Notes: generated by a model from the letters alone, not told the origin. A stretch of DNA of 12,575 nt from Acanthaster planci (GCF_001949145.1 NW_019091560.1:240937-253511), one strand, 5' to 3'; shown: positions 1 to 9,764, numbered from the stretch's first letter. Translations and numbers: made by a program.

Positions 1-390
1 ACAGTATACAGCATTGGGATGAAAATTACCGAAGCGCCACGACTTAGCAATCGTGTGCATTTGCAATGTTCACTTATTGAATCTACTTTAAAACATGTTA
101 GTGAAGCTCAGAATCAGGGTTGTTTATTCATCATTGTTATCCACAACAAAAACATCACTGTGATGGATGGGAGTACTTGAACTGGTTCACAGCTGTCATT
201 GGTATCAAGTCCTCAAAGCATTTAACATATCCGTCGACAGATAATATGACCGTACCATTCAATGTATTGGGTAATTCACAATAAATTACCGTGTTTCAGT
301 TCTAATCAGAGTCGTAGACCTTAACAATTTTACATTAATGGGTCTATTTATGTTTCACTGGAGGCTGTGGTGTCAATTCTGCAAATATTT

Positions 391-448
391 CGAGTTGGTC
401 GACGGTCGAGCTGGTCAGGAGTCGAGTTGGCAAACGGTCGAGTTGACC
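391..448. repeat. Short imperfect GTCGAG-rich repeats
   Basis: About four degenerate copies of a GAGTTGG / GGTCGAG word occur at roughly 13-17 bp spacing (cores near 391, 403, 420 and 435). The surrounding 1-490 stretch shows no convincing ORF, splice pattern or RNA gene. The repeat is too short and diverged to assign to a family. It could be a decayed minisatellite or a cluster of similar protein-binding sites. Confidence 0.35.
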
Positions 449-489
449 TACAACCATCTGAATGCTTCTAACATTTACCAACATTAGCG

Positions 490-1031
490 TTGTGTGAAAT
501 TAAAAAGGTGTAAAAGTCGAAGGTGTTCCGGAGGACGTAACTTTATCCCCGGCCACTCGTGCCCTGCACAAAATGCAGGGGCGCAGCAAGGACACCGCTT
601 CCAACATGGCGCGGGTCAAATAGTTCGCGGGTGCGCCTGTCCTTTCTTCCAAACTGTATTTGCTATAAATCTCCAGCAATTCACTTCTGCGCACACCTCA
701 ACCATTATTCTTTCCAAAGTTATCCATTCCATGTGCAGAATTAAGTTTTTCTTTGAAATCTGACAATTGAAGTACAACAACCTCAACCAGATTTTAAAAA
801 ACCCCGTTTGAAAATGCACCACGTAACAAAATTTGCAACGCCCGCTGTTTACCTTCCTGAAAAGACGCATACGAGCGACACGGTCTGGACGGGATGACTA
901 TCCAGTCTTTTATCAATGGTCTCGTACCGTGTGCAAAGATTGTATAGCGCTGCGTCGTTGAGTCGTAGAGCGCCGCCGCGCTACATGTACTGTATGTACA
1001 GGGCCAGGGCGCTATATACGATCTTTGATGC
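490..1031. promoter_or_regulatory. CpG-dense promoter-like patch
   Basis: Between about 525 and 640 there are roughly ten CpG dinucleotides in 115 bp, and another cluster lies at 940-1020. The rest of the left half is AT-rich and poor in CpG. The patch contains CCAACATGGCGCGGG (601-615), which resembles a YY1 core (CAANATGGC), and an ETS-like TTCCGGA (525-531). Both kinds of site are common in housekeeping promoters. The first coding GABPB exon lies 5 kb downstream and begins at a splice acceptor, so an upstream non-coding exon must exist and this is one candidate place for it. No TATA box or transcript evidence can be seen. It could equally be a repeat that has retained CpG. Confidence 0.25.
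933..1031. repeat. Imperfect inverted repeat, hairpin-forming
   Basis: The left arm (933-950) and right arm (1009-1031) are complementary over CAAAGAT-y-GTAT-AGCGC, with one substitution and a 2-bp gap. The loop of about 58 bp includes GC-rich CGCCGCCGCG and the palindrome GTACTGTATGTAC-like core. It may be a small foldback element or MITE fragment, or a structured transcribed hairpin. No target-site duplication could be identified. Confidence 0.5.
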
Positions 1032-2185
1032 AGTCTACTAATTCAAGTGAAAATTTTTGGCCAGCGTATTAGCATTAAAAGTGACCGGCATTATCTTTTA
1101 AAAAGGAGCTTGTTTGGCCCCCAAAATTGTGAGCTTGTGTAAATCTTTGTCAGGATCATCTCCCTGGTTCTTTAGACTTCCATCTGAGAGCAAAACGGCT
1201 TAAAAGTACTGTTGAAAAATGGTCCTACAGTGCCCCCGAAAGTTGAGGGTTGCCACTTGGAAAATAGCTACATGCACACTTCTTGAAAATCACTTTCTTT
1301 GGGTATTTAGTTTTGTAGGAATAATTTAAAATGTAATAGGTTAAACCACACAAAAAAAAAACGATTAGGGAGAAGACAATAATTAGATTTGTGTTTCAGA
1401 AACCTCACGGATGGGATTTTATTGGGCCCTGAACAGTGCTGATTTTACAGTCTTTCCGTACCCTCGTACGTTGTGCGCGGCATAATGCTCAATGCTTAAT
1501 GCCCGCGCTTGATAAGCATGATCGGACCTCCGATGTACTCATGTACATAAGTGGGCTTACTTAGCTTGCAGGGGTTAAGTTACATGTACATGTACTTTGG
1601 AAGGATTCCGTTATATTTTGATAGTTTTTGGCACGAAGCTTCATTAACGAGTAGATAGAGTTGGTAAGTACAATGGTACAATTAGGCATAGACTTGTAAT
1701 TAGTAAGCATGAAGCGAACCTCATCTGTCTGCACAATGTTTTGCTTCCGGAGGGCAATGGATGGATGTAGGGCTAGGCCTACCGTTTGCGAATTGCAACT
1801 GGTTCCCATGACTGTTTTACCGTGGTAAGATCATGTGTTTTATTCCTCCATGGTAAGATCCGTTGGAAAACGTGAAGTGCAGTCCCTCTATGAATTTTCT
1901 GTGAGCATGGTGAGTGGTAAAATCTGGGCTTTTCCGTTTCACTTGGCGATGGAAAATTCCGGATTTTGCTGTGCTATAAAATTAATATTGCCAGTTTCAC
2001 CATGGAGGAAGGAACCCTCCATGGTTTCACAGTGTAAGAAGCCACTCAATGTTTGTCATGTGTTTGGCATGCCATGGTTTGTCTATAACAGTATCATGTC
2101 TATCCTTGCTCTATCTGTGATAGAACTAAAACTCACCATGGCTCCATGAACTCATTGGGGTGGCGCAGACATTTGGGAATTTGGC

Positions 2186-2304
2186 AACCAATGAAAACAA
2201 CTAGCCGTAACGAACATGCGTATGTATGTACTGATCAAAGAAATGATGAAACTGGCGGGTGCTTGCGTACATCGCCATACATGTAGTTACTGTTTTCATT
2301 GGTT
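2186..2304. repeat. Inverted repeat, 14-bp perfect arms
   Basis: AACCAATGAAAACA (2186-2199) is exactly complementary to TGTTTTCATTGGTT (2291-2304), with a 91-bp spacer. Weak complementarity continues a little way inward. The size and layout resemble a small MITE or foldback element, but no clear flanking duplication is visible, so the class is unknown. Each arm also contains an ATTGG/CCAAT box, which may be coincidental. Confidence 0.45.
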
Positions 2305-3437
2305 ACTACCTGCCATTTTGCGAGAGTACCAGATGTTCATGCTGCCCATAGGCCTATAATACTCTTAATTAGGCCTAATTATATCTGGTAATGACGCCAA
2401 GGATTCCTCAAAAGCACCCTAGCTACTGTATCTCACAAGCCTGTAGAAACCTGCCATAGAGAGGAGACAATGATAGGAAGGCAAAGAAATTTTGCAAATA
2501 TTATTTTCTGTTTTATTTTTGTAGTGATCTGGGAGAGGATGCCATAAGAAATATTTTGATATAAGTTTTGGATTCCATTGGACTCTGCAAAGCAAACAAA
2601 ATTGATTCTCGGAGATATTTTGAGATGTTTATTACTGATTAATTTGTACACAAGTATGAGTGTGGATTTTGACTGAAAAGCTCAAAAATCAAGTTTTTGT
2701 AAAATCATCTTATTTGTGCTTTATTTCAATGAAGGAAATGCTGGCTTCACTTGATATTTCAAAAATGTTGACATTGGAAATTAAATGGAGGGGCTACAGC
2801 ATGCACAAAAAGACACATTTTAATCACAATTTCCTGTTAAAGAAAATGAGTTTCCAAATAAACCGCATCCTCACACCTTTTTGCATATATCTGTAACAAT
2901 GAGAAGTACAGTGTACATGTACCAGTCGGCCAGGCCTTATTTGTTTATTTTTTTTCATTTCCAAGAGAGGCTTTTTTTGTCAGCCAGAACTAGGGCGTAT
3001 GTCTTTTTAAGGGTATCTGCAATCAGTTTGTTTTAATGCTCATCTTAAAAATGCACCTTTGTGTTGGAGTTAACCTTAATAGAGAGGTTTCACATGCAAA
3101 CAGATATGCGTACGCATACGTTAACGATCTGCCAGTTGTGAAGTCTATTTCCGACAACGGACAATCACCTTGAAACGGACATTTTGTACACTAATATTTT
3201 GTATTCAAAAGATTTTGAAACCCACAAAACTTACCTGTATTTGTTTGCAATTCATTTAATTTTCACGTTGATTGTGAAATACATGAAGTGTACATTTGGT
3301 GGATAGTGACCTGCATATGACGTTGCGCCCTGTGTATTGCACCGTGAGTGACGACGATAAATCAAACCACATGAAAGTTTTGTCCCACAAAGGTACATTT
3401 AAGTGGTTTATTGCGTGGTTATCTGTAGAAAAGAAAT

Positions 3438-3483
3438 TTAGGGTAACAACAACATAAAATTTTAGGTAACAAAAACATAAAAT
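3438..3483. repeat. Two-copy tandem duplication, about 23 bp
   Basis: TTAGGGTAACAACAACATAA... (from 3438) is followed directly by TTAGGTAACAAAAACATAA... (from 3462). The copies differ by one indel and one substitution. The sequence is AT-rich with no coding context. It is probably a local slippage duplication. Confidence 0.6.
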
Positions 3484-4721
3484 CTTACAAAAACAATAAC
3501 TTGTGAGCAAAAAACTATATACATGTATACACCAGTGTAATTAAAAAAGAGAAAGAAAATAACTACAAAACATACCATCATGAAACAAGTTGGTTTTGAT
3601 TATTTACATGTATGTCATGTGAAGGCCTGTTATGACTCCATGAGCTGGAAACTTTTGGTTGCTTGAAATTTGGATAACTGATTTTTAAGCCGTTCCCCAG
3701 AGGTTCAAATTGTTGTGATTTGACTGTATTTCACTTCACACTTGTTACAAAGTACTATATATGTAGTCCTGTGCAATTTTAGTTCCTGAATGTGCAGTGT
3801 TGGATCCAGCAGCTTGGCAGTAGAGTGGTGGGGATGCAGTGGAAAATACTAGACTACCGTGTTTTTGTAAGGAGGATGATTGTAATCATCTACATGTACG
3901 ATAACTTCAGTTCCCAGCCCGTGGAAAACAATTTTTTTTTTTTAGCTAGATCCTCACCCTGGTAAGGTAACATCATTCTCACAGTGATTAGACCCTTGAA
4001 CAAAGAGCCCCTTTGATTTAGCACCATGTGCTCAGCATTCCTTCTAGACCCACTCAGTTTGCAGACTGGCAGTGAAGAGCACGCACCACATTTTTATGAG
4101 TTCTCTGCCACTTGCCTAGTCTGCCATTTTATTCGGTTGTCAAAGCTGTTGTGTTTGTTTTGCAACCCTCTTATATGCTGTGTTGGCTTTCTGTTTTTTA
4201 ATTTTGGTATTTAGCCTCATCATGCTGTCTTGCAGAGAGGTTGCCTGATAGGCTGCGCTGTTCCAGGGGTAGGGAATTTGGTTAACAAAAATATAAATGC
4301 AACCAGGGCCTACTTTCAAGGCACTGCTGCCGTAAGTGAAAAATAAGTGCTTACAGTAGCAGAAGCTTCTTGCTTTTTTGCTCCTATTTCATGGCTGAAA
4401 AAAATTCATGCTGCTGTGAGCAGGAAATATTTGTCAATGGGCATCTGTGTTTTGCAATTGAATAATGGAGGCTGAAAGTGTAAAACTGAAGAAGACATTT
4501 TCCTTGGTTACTAGTGCAATGGACCTTGCTCTCGCATCCTCTTACAGTGAAGAACGACAAGCTTCTGAGGCCCCTTTAATTGAACAAATTAACAAAGAGA
4601 TAATTGTTTCGGGTTTAAATCTGTACCGGGCCCTGTGTCGTTTTAGTGAAACAATTTTATGAGAATTTTGCCGGTTGCAGATTATACGTGGTCATCTTTC
4701 TTGAAAATGGCGACCGTGACC

Positions 4722-4754
4722 AATTGCCACTTTTTTCTGTTGTAAGTGGCAATT
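4722..4754. repeat. Perfect 11-bp stem hairpin
   Basis: AATTGCCACTT (4722-4732) and AAGTGGCAATT (4744-4754) are exact reverse complements around an 11-bp loop. The hairpin ends only 6 bp before the TTAA at the left end of the adjacent MITE. It may mark a small older insertion or be unrelated. Confidence 0.5.
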
Positions 4755-4764
4755 TGACCCTTAA

Positions 4765-5177
4765 CCCCTTGAAGATGGGAATTTTTTTCCAAAAGCCGAC
4801 TCCAAGAATTCAAGCCTTGCTTGGCCACGAAGGCCACCTGCCAAACCGCACATTCTCGGTTTGAGGCCCTGCGTGCTCTGCATGCTTTGAATTACACAGT
4901 GAAAGGCTGATTGTTCGGTGGCATGTGGCTCTACTCAAAATTCCACATTCCTGTTGCCTCTTTTCAAAGTGGGGACTATTGTGAAGTTGGTGATTATGAT
5001 GCAAATTCGGTCTTTTCATTTCTGTTCCAAACACAAAGGCCAATCGCCATATACAAGAGCCAGGGTCTGCCTTCTTTCACCATGTTTGCTCGAGCATGGG
5101 CTGAGAATAATTGCTGAAAAGCGGGCTGAGGATCTCAATTTTGATGGTGGCTCTTACTGTCTCCCGGCATGAAGGGG
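4765..5177. mobile_element. piggyBac-type MITE flanked by TTAA
   Basis: A 413-bp non-coding segment starts with CCCCTTGAAGATGGGA (4765-4780) and ends with TCCCGGCATGAAGGGG (5162-5177). The ends are terminal inverted repeats that agree at about 12 of 16 positions. Each end abuts TTAA (4761-4764 and 5178-5181). TTAA target duplication with C-rich termini is the signature of the piggyBac superfamily, and the short length with no transposase marks a non-autonomous derivative. The open frames inside are short and do not look like a transposase. The left terminus is the more diverged, which suggests an old insertion. The alternative, two chance TTAA sites beside a random inverted repeat, is less likely because end pairing and TTAA coincide exactly. 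Confidence 0.75.
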
Positions 5178-5181
5178 TTAA

Positions 5182-5198
5182 GTGCAGAATTTCTGCAC
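5182..5198. repeat. 17-bp palindrome GTGCAGAA-t-TTCTGCAC
   Basis: The two 8-bp arms are exact reverse complements around one central base. It lies immediately after the right TTAA of the MITE. It could be a binding site for a dimeric protein or the pre-existing target context. No function is shown. Confidence 0.4.
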
Positions 5199-6240
5199 TA
5201 ATCATTTAAGTGTAGAATTATCACATACGAAGCCCGTGAAATAGATTCTGTGCCAATGATGCCTCGTAACTGTAGAATTCCACAGTAGCAGTGCAGTGAA
5301 ATTGGGCCCAGTTCACAGCAAAATATACACTTCATGAAAGAAAGATTATTTTCAAATTGAAATCACCTGTCTTCCTTTTGGATGTAAAACTGTAATGAAA
5401 GTCTCCTTGTAATGTGAAATTAGACCTTAAAATGGCAGGAGAATCTTCTCAGCTGGAATGAGTTAAGTTGGCCACTTAAATGTTTGGCGTGTTTTGCTGT
5501 GTATAGGATTTTCATTTGACATTTAAAAGAATGTACAAATAGTGAATGTTGGTAAGATGTTCCCTTAAATAAGAAGGAATAGAAAGGGTCATAAAAATGA
5601 TAAAATCCTTGTAATTTGATTAGTAACTTACCACTTTTACCATTGTCTTCATGAATGAAAATTAAATAAAATCTCAACAAAAAATAGTCCAGTTCAGAAT
5701 CAGAGGTTCAGAAGGCTTTTTTTTGTTAGCCCTGTGAATTCCTATAGTCTTATTGTTTAAAAGCATATTTGATTGTTTCACTGTGTTTGCACATACATAG
5801 TTAAAAACTGTTGTCATCCATTACTGGAAGGAACAGTACTTCTTAGTTACTGTCATCCAGTTTTTGATGTGAAGTGCAAGCAATATTTTTTTGCTTTACC
5901 ATTATTGTTGATGCTATCATACCTGTATTTCCTGTCTTTCATGAATCATAAATATTTAAGTTATTTGCAAGTTCATTTCAGCTGTGATAGTCGTATACTG
6001 TGATAAACTGCATGCATGCCTATTTTATGTACACATTGAACATCTGTTGAATGGACAGAATGAAGCCTTTGCACATTTCACTGCTAGATTGAATACCTTT
6101 GCAAACATGGAGCTTGCAATCCCTATAAATCCTACACAGTTCAGTTTCAGGTTGTATCACATGTACTTGAATCATAATGTGTAACAGAAGAGAAAGCAAA
6201 TATGTTATATTACATTTTCGATCTTGTTTCAAAAGATTGC
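5199..6240. other. Non-coding stretch upstream of the first GABPB coding exon
   Basis: The stretch is AT-rich with only short, biased open frames and no recognisable protein. It ends in a splice acceptor, so at least its right part is very probably the last intron of the GABPB 5' untranslated region. No donor or upstream non-coding exon could be placed with confidence. Confidence 0.55.
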
Positions 6241-6261
6241 AGGTGCATGTAATCCCATCTC
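6241..6261 (+). other. Splice acceptor and 5' UTR remainder of GABPB
   Basis: TTGTTTCAAAAGATTGCAG ends with AG at 6241-6242, giving an exon that starts at 6243 with 19 untranslated bases before the first ATG. A coding exon that begins shortly after an acceptor implies at least one upstream non-coding exon. The pyrimidine tract is weak, so the exact acceptor is an inference. Confidence 0.5.
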
Positions 6262-6372
6262 ATGATGTCTCTTGTTGATCTTGGTAAGAAGCTACTAGAG
6301 GCTTCTCGACAGGGCCTTGAAGATGAAGTGAAGATTCTTATGGCCAATGGAGCACCATTTACAACTGATTGG
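6262..6372 (+). CDS. GABPB: GA-binding protein subunit beta, first coding exon (ankyrin repeat 1)
   Basis: This exon encodes the start of GABP-beta, the non-DNA-binding subunit that pairs through its ankyrin repeats with the ETS protein GABP-alpha. Together they activate nuclear genes, including many for mitochondrial respiration. The 37 codons read [18 protein letters not shown] followed by [19 protein letters not shown]. This is nearly identical to the N terminus of vertebrate GABPB1 as I know it. The first ankyrin repeat covers residues 6-35. Two adjacent ATGs occur (6262 and 6265). The second matches the vertebrate start, so initiation there is plausible. The exon ends in TGG|GTAGGT, phase 0, and joins in frame to the exon at 7254. 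Whether the animal has one gene or GABPB1/GABPB2 paralogues cannot be told; an invertebrate would be expected to have one. Confidence 0.95.
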
Positions 6373-7253
6373 GTAGGTCTTTGCAAACTTTTATTTCCCT
6401 TTTCAAAATTGGTTGTGTGAAAGTCCTAAATCCATTTCAGCCTTTAGAACAGTGTTGTAAAATTATTGCCTTCACCGTGAGTCCATTTTGCCCCTAGAGC
6501 TATAGTCACTAAAGTGCTAACTCACTCTGGAAAGTGAAGCTTGCTAGGTACATGTACCGGTACATCCATGTTTATGTGCAAATCTTCAGAAAATTCAACA
6601 TTTTGTACATTTTATAGGGCTGTTCGCATATCTGCATTTGCATTTTAGAATGTGTCTTCCAAGCCCGTATTCTATAAACCAAAATTCGCAATGAGTGAAT
6701 GAGTATTTTCTTTTGTTCTGTGTAAACAACGCAACAGCATATGCTGCATGCATCTTATGAAAGCTTTTTAAGGCATCATTCCAATAATGCACTTGCATGT
6801 ATGCAGTATGATGATCGTGTATGCCTTGTTAGTGCATTTTATATAGAGTACATCACTAGAACTGTGTTCATTTTATTTCATAATGTTCAACAATATGGAC
6901 ACTAATTCAAAGTGTCTACTCTTAGGACATTATCAAAGTCTATGTGAGGTAATGTGCAGTTAGAGTTCTAGTAATGTAATACGCGTACAGGTGGGCTTAA
7001 AGCCCAATAGTTTGACCTCAGTAATTTCATCTCAAGCTATAGAATGTAAATTCAGATTGAATTTCATGGATACATAAGGTGTTAATGGCTTACTGTAGAA
7101 CTAGCCAACCTGAGCTGTACTCTGAATTCTTGTTGAGCTGTCATGAACAAGTACCACGTAAAAAAGACCAACAGTACCTAATCATTGCTCATTCTATTGA
7201 CCAGCAGGGTAGAGTCCTAATAATTGTAGGCTTTCAAACTTTGTTATGTACAG
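6373..7253 (+). other. GABPB intron between the two coding exons
   Basis: An 881-bp phase-0 intron runs from GTAGGT to TTGTTATGTACAG. It contains the 12-bp palindrome GGTACATGTACC (6547-6558) and GGGCTTAAAGCCC (6993-7005). An open frame at 7079-7339 runs through the acceptor in a different frame from the ankyrin exon and is not considered real. No other gene is seen. Confidence 0.9.
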
Positions 7254-7451
7254 CTTGGTACCTCTCCCCTCCACCTTGCTGCACATGCTGGTCATGTACC
7301 TACTGCAGAAGTTCTTCTCAAAGCAGGAGTCAGTCGTGATGCTAGGACAAAAGTAGACCGAACACCTCTTCATTTGGCTTGCCAAGAAGGTCATAAAGAA
7401 ATTGTTCAGTTGTTGATAGAACATGGTGCTGATGTCAATGCTAAAGATATG
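7254..7451 (+). CDS. GABPB: GA-binding protein subunit beta, second coding exon (ankyrin repeats 2-3)
   Basis: This exon supplies 66 codons that continue the 37 of the previous exon in phase 0. It encodes two complete ankyrin repeats: [20 protein letters not shown]... (residues 38-67 of the protein) and [20 protein letters not shown]... (residues 73-102), ending [10 protein letters not shown]. Both show the canonical TPLH / LL...GAD ankyrin signature. The linker [16 protein letters not shown] is the same as in vertebrate GABPB, to my knowledge. Acceptor TACAG and donor ATG|GTAAGT are good, and both borders sit where the vertebrate gene has introns. These repeats form the surface that contacts GABP-alpha. 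The next expected exon (fourth repeat, usually beginning LKMTALHWA) is not found downstream in the window, so the following intron exceeds 5.1 kb or the gene is broken by the transposon nest. Confidence 0.96.
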
Positions 7452-7560
7452 GTAAGTTGTTACCTTTTCATATCACAATTCATGTACAGGGCATGGATAT
7501 ATTCAAACTATTTCGTGTAGTCACAAAGGTCAATTACAAATTGGAAACAGCATTGAGTTT
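7452..7560 (+). other. Start of the next GABPB intron
   Basis: A strong donor GTAAGT opens a stretch with no coding signal. Because no further ankyrin exon is seen, the MITE, the polymerase remnant and the LINE downstream most likely all lie in this intron. Confidence 0.6.
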
Positions 7561-7566
7561 CATGTA

Positions 7567-7796
7567 TGGTTAATTCCAGAAATTAAAGGTCCAAAAGTGT
7601 GCCATTTTTTGTGTCCCTGTTTCATCTGACCTTTGTTATTTGACATGGAAATATCACCAGAATTGATTGCAAACTATTACTATTTGTTTGGCAAAGAATG
7701 TGCATTAATTCATCACTGTTGGAAATTAGAAAAGGTGTTCTGAATGTTCTGACAGGGACACAGAAAAAATGGACCTCTAATTTCTGGAATTATCCA
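7567..7796. mobile_element. MITE with long terminal inverted repeats and 6-bp flanking repeat
   Basis: A 230-bp non-coding element has arms at 7567-7620 and 7753-7796. The outer 27 bp pair with two mismatches, starting TGG-t/a-TAATTCCAGAAATTA. Pairing resumes inside over CCATTTTTT..TGTGTCCCTGT, with about 9 extra bases in the left arm. CATGTA occurs immediately outside both ends (7561-7566 and 7797-7802), consistent with a 6-bp target-site duplication. There is no ORF, so this is a non-autonomous element. The superfamily is not assigned: TIR sequence plus a 6-bp duplication is not diagnostic to me. CATGTA is locally common, so chance flanks cannot be fully excluded, but the foldback structure itself is clear. 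Confidence 0.78.
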
Positions 7797-7802
7797 CATG
7801 TA

Positions 7803-8060
7803 CAACGCCCACTTGGAATATGTCTTTCTGACTTTGCAAGAAAGTAAACTTTGAGTTTGAGTGATGACAACAGTTCAACCAATGATCAATTGCCTCTTAC
7901 AGCTGGCCCTGTACAGTTTCATGTGAACAGCCGGAGTTGAATTATTTAGTGAAATTCCATTGTTACATGCTGCCACTGGTTGCATCTCTCACTATATTCA
8001 TGGTCTCTCATCGCACAGAGTTAGTTTTATATTGATAGTTTTCAAATTTTGGTCTTGTGA
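7803..8060. other. Probable tail of the polymerase remnant, no gene supported
   Basis: On the minus strand, a short piece near 8006-8038 (NIKLTLCDERP) weakly resembles the C-terminal block that follows the LRSKMYS region in Polinton-type polymerases. The rest cannot be aligned by eye. No terminal inverted repeat of the large element is recognised here, so its left boundary is unknown. Confidence 0.3.
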
Positions 8061-9006
8061 CAAAATAGAAGACATTTTGGATCGTAGGCACACTGCTTCC
8101 GGCACAAGTTCCACCCAATTAGTCTTTCATCTTTCTGATTATGATTTTTTTTTGGCGTCGTAAAGTGGAGGATCTGTCAGGTAATTACTCAAGTCAAAGT
8201 GATCTTTTTTCCTGGTAATATATGTATATATGTTGTTGGTTTTGACATGTACCAACAAAGAGTTTCAACGTATTGTATTAAAAGTTGTACATGAATGTTT
8301 TGGATAAATCTAAAATGCATACGCCACAATAAATGGGCTTCTTCAATATGGTTTTTATTCTTTACATTTCGACAAACGAGAGATCACACTCGGGGAATAA
8401 TATGGTTGTAACTTGGTTGACAAGACAGACGTTGAAAACATTTTGTATCTCCTCCGTGTGGCGTGTAGTAGATGTCCGTCTATTTGATCACACTGGTTTT
8501 CTATTGTTTTGCCAAAAACCGAGTTGTTCATCAATTTGAAGAAATCTTTTTCAAAGTCAGATGAAGCTCATTTGCGCAACTCAGTGTTTTTATGGATGTA
8601 ACTTTTCATCCAAGGTTTTTGCACAAAAGACAACACATGATGAACTTTTTTGAGTTTGAGCTTCAATTGCAAATGTAGCTGCAGCATTTTTGAATTTATA
8701 TTATTTATATTTTTCTTTTGGGTGTAACTTGGCCGCAAGTATTTCTACTTTGGGAGGATGTTCTTGATATTGAAGCTCTTTTTGATATTCAGAAAAACAT
8801 GCTTCTGGGATGATTTCGTTATCAGGAGCCAATGGTAAATCATTGAGTAAATCGTGAAGGTCTTGTGGGCAATCGAGATCCACTTCGACTATGTAGCCTG
8901 TTCAAGAACAAGGCAAAAGTCTTCGAATGTATTCTGCAGTAAATTTGGCCAAAATTCATTCCCAGTGAAAGTGACCGTACGGTAGACACTGACTCATGCC
9001 TCGAGG

Positions 9007-9048
9007 ATCGAGGATGCCTCATGCATCGAGGATGCCTCATGCATCGAG
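9007..9048. repeat. 18-bp perfect tandem duplication inside polymerase motif A
   Basis: ATCGAGGATGCCTCATGC occurs at 9007-9024 and again at 9025-9042, followed by a 6-bp partial third copy. A related CCTCGAGGATCGAGG lies just to the left. The unit is six codons long, so each copy stays in register with the minus-strand polymerase, reading LDA-stop-GI twice. It falls exactly where the catalytic motif A (family pattern LDANNLYG) should be. It is a lesion of the pseudogene or a later slippage event. Confidence 0.8.
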
Positions 9049-9764
9049 CTACGTGATATATGTCTCGGGTTTATTTGGGTCTTAATCTAATAAATATTTG
9101 TTGTTTGCCTTGGTGTAACTCGACATGCCTCAGCATTTGGCCCACTCAAAAAATAAATGTTGATCAAAGTCGGTTAGTAGCTCAAGTTCGACGCCAGAAT
9201 GTTTTAAAAGTGCGTGCCATGCAAGACTGGGTGCTGTATAATAATTGCCGTGTTCAAGGCCATAATATTTCATGCAGGTTTGCGAAGGTTTTGAAAGACG
9301 CACGCGTGTAACAACGCGTCCGTTTCTACATAGAGATCGTGATAATCACCCAAGGTGCAACATTCGAAAGTTTGCCAGACCTGTTGAGTGCCACTACATT
9401 CTTCTTCAGAGACGCTCTCTTGTCAGAGTGAACTGTAAAATTTGTATCTGGCCTGTAAACTCATTTCTTCAATCTTTTCAAATGAGTCTACATATTTATA
9501 CGGATAAATGCCTTTTTGCAAAAGCAGATCTATGTTGTTTGGGAAACGGACTCGGAGTAATTTAGAAGCATCTCGAGGGCATGATTTGATTAACGTGTTG
9601 AGTGAAGTGCCCATAAAATTAAACGAATGTAAAACCAAAGTTAGCCTAACTCGAAGGAAATGTACATGTACTTTTCAGAGTTTTTAGGAATACAAACAGT
9701 TTGTCCTTGCTTGATGCAGATAGACCTTGCATAATTAAATGGGCGTCATAATTTTCCAAGTGGT

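Larger units (their letters stand above)
1032..4721. other. Non-coding AT-rich stretch, no gene supported
   Basis: Open frames here are short (60-104 codons), lack splice context and do not resemble a family I recognise. The stretch holds several perfect palindromes: TACATGTACATGTA at 1581-1594 and TATGCGTACGCATA at 3105-3118. It also has several CCATGG words between 1847 and 2141, an inverted repeat near 2186-2304 and a small tandem duplication at 3438-3483. It could be intergenic DNA or an intron upstream of the GABPB coding start. Confidence 0.6.

Noticed and set aside
500-694. Minus-strand frame with MLEAVSLLRPCILCRARVAG in the CpG-rich patch
   Set aside because: It looks slightly like a mitochondrial targeting sequence, but high GC inflates R, A and C. 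It has no homology or donor site to back it.
1835-2149. 104-codon + strand open frame, the longest in the left half
   Set aside because: The translation has no recognisable domain and lies in sequence with many CCATGG/CACCATGG words. This suggests a repeat-like origin rather than coding.
4284-4380. Hairpin CTGCTGCCGTAAG / CTTACAGTAGCAG
   Set aside because: The arms pair at only 11 of 13 positions with no flanking duplication; this is close to what can occur by chance.
4465-4662. 65-codon + strand open frame starting MEAESVKLKKTFSL
   Set aside because: Composition is plausible for protein, but there is no homology I recognise, no splice context, and the frame ends in unremarkable sequence. 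It is too short to support as a gene.
7079-7339. 86-codon + strand open frame overlapping the second GABPB exon
   Set aside because: It is in a different frame from the ankyrin repeats and is explained as a shadow through the intron and exon.
8886-8920. Possible splice acceptor (pyrimidine-rich then ACAG) on the minus strand before GYIVEVDL
   Set aside because: It resembles an acceptor, but the polymerase family is intronless and the upstream coding blocks continue in broken frames. Decay explains the stop at 8904-8902 better.
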